In this document: one piece after another, positions 57,201 to 64,000 of the stretch | Numbering within the stretch: position 1 is the stretch's first letter | Layout of the letters: each line of letters begins with the position of its first letter | Assembly (NCBI RefSeq): GCF_027744825.2 | Contig: NW_026527057.1 | Span: 868,001-932,000 of the forward strand | DNA from: Synchiropus splendidus | Taxonomy: Eukaryota; Chordata; Actinopteri; Syngnathiformes; Callionymidae | Length of the DNA stretch: 64,000 bases | Reading direction: 5' to 3' | Made by a program: the position numbers and the translations under genes | The notes under the pieces: model-generated | Database searches by the model: none | Told to the model about the DNA's origin: nothing | The model's input: the letters and a program-made list of their open reading frames with translations, nothing else

Positions 57201-60200
57201 TTTCCTGAAAAGTTATGGCACAATGCACAAAAACGCTTTTCAGCCTGAGATAAGGTGGGTTTCGGAACGCCAAACATAAAAGTGTTGATAACTTTTGAAA
57301 AACACTTCAGACAGCTTAGATTTGATGTGCAACTACTAGAAAGACCCTTTCTGCTATAGTGGGAGGTTAAAATTTCATGTTCTGAAGCTTCCCTGAAAAG
57401 TTATGGCACAATGCACAAAAACGCTTTTCAGCCTGAGATAAGGTGGGTTTCGGAACGCCAAACATAAAAGTGTTGATAACTTTGGAAAAACACTTCAGAC
57501 AGTTTAGATTTGATGTGCAACTACTAGAAAGACCCTTTCTGCTATAGTGGGAGGTTAAAATTTCATGTTCTGAAGCATCCCTGAAAAGTTATGGCACAAT
57601 GCACAAAAACGCTTTTCAGCCTGAGATAAGGTGGGTTTTGGAACGCCAAACATAAAAGTGTTAATAACTTTGGAAAAACACTTCAGACAGTTTAGATTTG
57701 ATGTGCAACTACTAGAAAGACCCTTTCTGCTATAGTGGGAGGTTAAAATTTCATGTTCTGAAGCTTCCCTGAAAAGTTATGGCACAATGCACAAAAACGC
57801 TTTTCAGCCTGAGATAAGGTGGGTTTCGGAACGCCAAACATAAAAGTGTTGATAACTTTGGAAAAACACTTCAGACAGTTTAGATTTGATGTGCAACTAC
57901 TAGAAAGACCCTTTCTGCTATAGTGGGAGGTTAAAATTTCATGTTCTGAAGCTTTCCTGAAAAGTAATGGCACAATGCACAAAAACGCTTTTCAGCCTGA
58001 GATAAGGTGGGTTTCGGAACGCCAAACATAAAAGTGTTGATAACTTTTGAAAAACACTTCAGACAGCTTAGATTTGATGTGCAACTACTAGAAAGACCCT
58101 TTCTGCTATAGTGGGAGGTTAAAATTTCAAGTTCTGAAGCTTCTCTGAAAAGTTATGGCACAATGCACAAAAACGCTTTTCAGCCTGAGATAAGGTGGGT
58201 TTCGGAACGCCAAACATAAAAGTGTTGATAACTTTCGAAAAACACTTCAGAGAGCTTAGATTTGATGTGCACCTACTAGAAAGACCCTTTCTGCTATAGT
58301 GGGAGGTTAAAATTTCATGTTCTGAAGCTTCCCTGAAAAGTTATGGCACAATGCGTAAAAACGCTTTTCAGCCTGAGATAAGGTGGGTTTCGGAACGCCA
58401 AACATAAAAGTGTTGATAACTTTGGAAAAACACTTCAGACAGTTTAGATTTGATGTGCAACTACTAGAAAGACCCTTTCTGCTATAGTGGGAGGTTAAAA
58501 TTTCATGTTCTGAAGCTTCCCTGAAAAGTTATGGCACAATGCACAAAAACGCTTTTCAGCCTGAGATAAGGTGGGTTTCGGAACGCCAAACATAAAAGTG
58601 TTGATAACTTTTGAAAAACACTTCAGACAGCTTAGATTTGATGTGCACCTACTAGAAAGACCCTTTCTGCTATAGTGGGAGGTTAAAATTTCATGTTCTG
58701 AAGCTTCCCTGAAAAGTTATGGCACAATGCGTAAAAACGCTTTTCAGCCTGAGATAAGGTGGGTTTCGGAACGCCAAACATAAAAGTGTTGATAACTTTG
58801 GAAAAACACTTCAGACAGTTTAGATTTGATGTGCAACTACTAGAAAGACCCTTTCTGCTATAGTGGGAGGTTAAAATTTCATGTTCTGAAGCTTCCCTGA
58901 AAAGTTATGGCACAATGCACAAAAACGCTTTTCAGCCTGAGATAAGGTGGGTTTCGGAACGCCAAACATAAAAGTGTTAATAACTTTGGAAAAACACTTC
59001 AGACAGTTTAGATTTGATGTGCAACTACTAGAAAGACACTTTCTGCTATAGTGGGAGGTTAAAATTTCATGTTCTGAAGCTTTCCTGAAAAGTTATGGCA
59101 CAATGCACAAAAACGCTTTTCAGCCTGAGATAAGGTGGGTTTCGGAACGCCAAACATAAAAGTGTTGATAACTTTCGAAAAACACTTCAGAGAGCTTAGA
59201 TTTGATGTGCACCTACTAGAAAGACCCTTTCTGCTATCGTGGGAGGTTAAAATTTCATGTTCTGAAGCTTCCCTGAAAAGTTATGGCAAAATGCGTAAAA
59301 ACGCTTTTCAGCCTGAGATAAGGTGGGTTTCGGAACGCCAAACATAAAAGTGTTGATAACTTTCGAAAAACACTTCAGAGAGCTTAGATTTGATGTGCAA
59401 CTACTAGAAAGACCCTTTCTGCTATAGTGGGAGGTTAAAATTTCATGTTCTGAAGCTTTCCTGAAAAGTTATGGCACAACGCACAAAAACGCTTTTCAGC
59501 CTGAGATAAGGTGGGTTTCGGAACGCCAAACATAAAAGTGTTGATAACTTTGGAAAAACACTTCAGACAGTTTAGATTTGATGTGCAACTACTAGAAAGA
59601 CCCTTTCTGCTATAGTGGGAGGTTAAAATTTCATGTTCTGAAGCTTTCCTGAAAAGTTATGGCACAATGCACAAAAACGCTTTTCAGCCTGAGATAAGGT
59701 GGGTTTCGGAACGCCAAACATAAAAGTGTTGATAACTTTTGAAAAACACTTCAGACAGCTTAGATTTGATGTGCAACTACTAGAAAGACCCTTTCTGCTA
59801 TAGTGGGAGGTTAAAATTTCATGTTCTGAAGCTTCCCTGAAAAGTTATGGCACAATGCACAAAAACGCTTTTCAGCCTGAGATAAGGTGGGTTTCGGAAC
59901 GCCAAACATAAAAGTGTTGATAACTTTGGAAAAACACTTCAGACAGTTTAGATTTGATGTGCAACTACTAGAAAGACCCTTTCTGCTATAGTGGGAGGTT
60001 AAAATTTCATGTTCTGAAGCTTTCCTGAAAAGTTATGGCACAATGCACAAAAACGCTTTTCAACCTGAGATAAGGTGGGTTTCGGAACGCCAAACATAAA
60101 AGTGTTGATAACTTTGGAAAAACACTTCAGACAGTTTAGATTTGATGTGCAACTACTAGAAAGACACTTTCTGCTATAGTGGGAGGTTAAAATTTCATGT

Positions 60201-63200
60201 TCTGAAGCTTTCCGGAAAAGTTATGGCACAATGCACAAAAACGCTTTTCAGCCTGAGATAAGGTGGGTTTCGGAACGCCAAACATAAAAGTGTTGATAAC
60301 TTTCGAAAAACACTTCAGAGAGCTTAGATTTGATGTGCACCTAATAGAAAGACCCTTTCTGCTATAGTGGGAAGTTAAAATTTCATGTTCTGAAGCTTCC
60401 CTGAAAAGTTATGGCACAATGCGTAAAAACGCTTTTCAGCCTGAGATAAGGTGGGTTTCGGAACGCCAAACATAAAAGTGTTGATAACTTTGGAAAAACA
60501 CTTCAGACAGTTTAGATTTGATGTGCAACTACTAGAAAGACCCTTTCTGCTATAGTGGGAGGTTAAAATTTCATGTTCTGAAGCTTTCCTGAAAAGTTAT
60601 GGCACAATGCACAAAAACGCTTTTCAGCCTGAGATAAGGTGGGTTTCGGAACGCCAAACATAAAAGTGTTGATAACTTTTGAAAAACACTTCAGACAGCT
60701 TAGATTTGATGTGCAACTACTAGAAAGACCCTTTCTGCTATAGTGGGAGGTTAAAATTTCATGTTCTGAAGCTTCCCTGAAAAGTTATGGCACAATGCAC
60801 AAAAACGCTTTTCAGCCTGAGATAAGGTGGGTTTCGGTACGCCAAACATAAAAGTGTTGATAACTTTGGAAAAACACTTCAGACAGTTTAGATTTGATGT
60901 GCAACTACTAGAAAGACCCTTTCTGCTATAGTGGGAGGTTAAAATTTCATGTTCTGAAGCTTCCCTGAAAAGTTATGGCACAATGCACAAAAACGCTTTT
61001 CAGCCTGAGATAAGGTGGGTTTCGGAACGCCAAACATAAAAGTGTTGATAACTTTCGAAAAACACTTCAGAGAGCTTAGATTTGATGTGCACCTACTAGA
61101 TAGACCCTTTCTGCTATAGTGGGAGGTTAAAATTTCATGTTCTGAAGCTTCCCTGAAACGTTATGGCACAATGCACAAAAACGCTTTTCAGCCTGAGATA
61201 AGGTGGGTTTCGGAACGCCAAACATAAAAGTGTTGATAACTTTCGAAAAACACTTCAGAGAGCTTAGATTTGATGTGCACCTACTAGATAGACCCTTTCT
61301 GCTATAGTGGGAGGTTAAAATTTCATGTTCTGAAGCTTCCCTGAAAAGTTATGGCACAATGCGTAAAAACGCTTTTCAGCCTGAGATAAGGTGGGTTTCG
61401 GAACGCCAAACATAAAAGTGTTGATAACTTTGGAAAAACACTTCAGACAGTTTAGATTTGATGTGCAACTACTAGAAAGACCCTTTCTGCTATAGTGGGA
61501 GGTTAAAATTTCATGTTCTGAAGCTTTCCTGAAAAGTTATGGCACAATGCACAAAAACGCTTTTCAGCCTGAGATAAGGTGGGTTTCGGAACGCCAAACA
61601 TAAAAGTGTTGATAACTTTTGAAAAACACTTCAGACAGCTTAGATTTGATGTGCAACTACTAGAAAGACCCTTTCTGCTATAGTGGGAGGTTAAAATTTC
61701 ATGTTCTGAAGCTTCCCTGAAAAGTTATGGCACAATGCACAAAAACGCTTTTCAGCCTGAGATAAGGTGGGTTTCGGAACGCCAAACATAAAAGTGTTGA
61801 TAACTTTGGAAAAACACTTCAGACAGTTTAGATTTGATGTGCAACTACTAGAAAGACCCTTTCTGCTATAGTGGGAGGTTAAAATTTCATGTTCTGAAGC
61901 TTCCCTGAAAAGTTTTGGCACAATGCACAAAAACGCTTTTCAGCCTGAGATAAGGTGGGTTTCGGAACGCCAAACATAAAAGTGTTGATAACTTTGGAAA
62001 AACACTTCAGACAGTTTAGATTTGATGTGCAACTACTAGAAAGACACTTTCTGCTATAGTGGGAGGTTAAAATTTCATGTTCTGAAGCTTTCCTGAAAAG
62101 TTATGGCACAATGCACAAAAACGCTTTTCAGCCTGACATAAGGTGGGTTTCGGAACGCCAAACATAAAAGTGTTGATAACGTTCGAAAAACACTTCAGAG
62201 AGCTTAGATTTGATGTGCACCTACTAGAAAGACCCTTTCTACTATAGTGGGAGGTTAAAATTTCATGTTCTGAAGCTTCCCTGAAAAGTTATGGCACAAT
62301 GCGTAAAAACGCTTTTCAGCCTGAGATAAGGTGGGTTTCGGTACACCAAACATAAAAGTGTTGATAACTTTGGAAAAACACTTCAGACAGTTTAGATTTG
62401 ATGTGCAACTACTAGAAAGACCCTTTCTGCTATAGTGGGAGGTTAAAATTTCATGTTCAGAAGCTTTCCTGAAAAGTTATGGCACAATGCACAAAAACGC
62501 TTTTCAGCCTGAGATAAGGTGGGTTTCGGAACGCCAAACATAAAAGTGTTGATAACTTTTGAAAAACACTTCAGACAGCTTAGATTTGATGTGCAACTAC
62601 TAGAAAGACCCTTTCTGCTATAGTGGGAGGTTAAAATTTCATGTTCTGAAGCTTCCCTGAAAAGTTATGGCACAATGCACAAAAACGCTTTTCAGCCTGA
62701 GATAAGGTGGGTTTCGGAACGCCAAACATAAAAGTGTTGATAACTTTGGAAAAACACTTCAGACAGCTTAGATTTGATGTGCACCTACTAGAAAGACCCT
62801 TTCTGCTATAGTGGGAGGTTAAAATTTCATGTTCTGAAGCTTCCCTGAAAAGTTATGGCACAATGGGTAAAAACGCTTTTCAGCCTGAGATAAGGTGGGT
62901 TTCGGAACGCCAAACATAAAAGTGTTGATAACTTTGGAAAAACACTTCAGACAGTTTAGATTTGATGTGCAACTACTAGAAAGACCCTTTCTGCTATAGT
63001 GGGAGGTTAAAATTTCATGTTCTGAAGCTTCCCTGAAAAGTTATGGCACAATGCACAAAAACGCTTTTCAGCCTGAGATAAGCTGGGTTTCGGAACGCCA
63101 AACATAAAAGTGTTAATAACTTTGGAAAAACACTTCAGACAGTTTAGATTTGACGTGCAACTACTAGAAAGACACTTTCTGCTATAGTGGGAGGTTAAAA

Positions 63201-64000
63201 TTTCATGTTCTGAAGCTTTCCTGAAAAGTTATGGCACAATGCACAAAAACGCTTTTCAGCCTGAGATAAGGTGGGTTTCGGAACGCCAAACATAAAAGTG
63301 TTGATAACTTTCGAAAAACACTTCAGAGAGCTTAGATTTGATGTGCACCTACTAGAAAGACCCTTTCTGCTATAGTGGGAGGTTAAAATTTCATGTTCTG
63401 AAGCTTCCCTGAAAAGTTATGGCACAATGCGTAAAAACGCTTTTCAGCCTGAGATAAGGTGGGTTTCGGAACGCCAAACATAAAAGTGTTGATAACTTTC
63501 GAAAAACACTTCAGAGAGCTTAGATTTGATGTGCAACTACTAGAAAGACCCTTTCTGCTATAGTGGGAGGTTAAAATTTCATGTTCTGAAGCTTTCCTGA
63601 AAAGTTATGGCACAATGCACAAAAACGCTTTTCAGCCTGAGATAAGGTGGGTTTCGGAACGCCAAACATAAAAGTGTTGATAACTTTGGAAAAACACTTC
63701 AGACAGTTTAGATTTGATGTGCAACTACTAGAAAGACCCTTTCTGCTATAGTGGGAGGTTAAAATTTCATGTTCTGAAGCTTTCCTGAAAAGTTATGGCA
63801 CAATGCACAAAAACGCTTTTCAGCCTGAGATAAGGTGGGTTTCGGAACGCCAAACATAAAAGTGTTGATAACTTTTGAAAAACACTTCAGACAGCTTAGA
63901 TTTGATGTGCAACTACTAGAAAGACCCTTTCTGCTATAGTGGGAGGTTAAAATTTCATGTTCTGAAGCTTCCCTGAAAAGTTATGGCACAATGCACAAAA
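54257..64000. repeat. 188-bp satellite array, right arm
   Basis: Same monomer, strand and variant types as the left arm, about 51.8 copies, in phase with it once the element and one duplicated target site are removed, apart from a single extra A at about 56357-56362. Variant combinations match the left arm at 27.80-28.18 kb offsets: gaagcatccc at 29770/57572, tcaagttctg at 30326/58128, tccggaaaag at 32221/60211 and caatgggtaa at 34683/62861. No gene is supported. Confidence 0.96.

Overview
The window is eukaryotic, almost certainly teleost fish DNA. It consists of a long tandem satellite array interrupted by one large, young, structurally complete LTR retroelement. There are no bacterial features. 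The fish assignment rests on an internal TP53-derived fragment whose wording reads as teleost p53, and on the 188-bp satellite; I could not search either against a database.

Layout. 1-37740 is a head-to-tail array of a 188-bp, AT-rich monomer (about 200.7 copies). 37741-54256 is a 16,516-bp retrovirus-like element. 54257-64000 is the same satellite resumed (about 51.8 copies). The element is bounded by a perfect 5-bp target-site duplication (aacgc). Its two 1,900-bp LTRs differ at only three positions that I could find, with no indels. The monomer phase is preserved across the insertion, apart from one extra A at about 56357-56362.

Element. The order is 5' LTR, an 18-nt primer-binding site of tRNA-Lys3 type directly abutting the LTR, a leader of about 430 nt, gag (1217 codons), pol (1009 codons; PR-RT-RNaseH-IN, all catalytic residues present), a Cys-rich accessory ORF (372 codons), a disturbed region where env would be expected, a multi-pass membrane protein ORF (216 codons), a 663-codon ORF with a zinc-binding motif and an acidic C-terminus that looks like a transactivator, a polypurine tract, and the 3' LTR. 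Several features resemble foamy viruses: pol has its own ATG, Gag has a basic tail without CCHC knuckles, a consensus splice donor lies in R, and an activator-like ORF abuts the 3' LTR. The Lys3-type primer site and 5-bp duplication are not foamy-like. I therefore call it retrovirus-like without assigning a genus.

Most unusual content. (1) Gag begins with a macro (ADP-ribose-binding type) domain. (2) The region after the first accessory ORF holds an intronless fragment of the p53 DNA-binding domain (about 71 codons), fused in frame to a second GC-rich host-like coding segment. A third possible host-like reading frame lies on the opposite strand just upstream. This looks like capture of host transcripts by a retroelement at the expense of env. 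(3) The first and last accessory ORFs share an ungapped motif and may be paralogues. (4) R carries a 51-bp minisatellite and two neighbouring hairpins of the same architecture whose outer stems covary.

The satellite records several generations of higher-order duplication: 7-, 8-, 10- and 12-monomer blocks, and a 60-monomer offset linking the array on the two sides of the insertion. Short open frames inside the satellite, and antisense ones in the LTR minisatellite, are by-products of repetition and are not annotated as genes.
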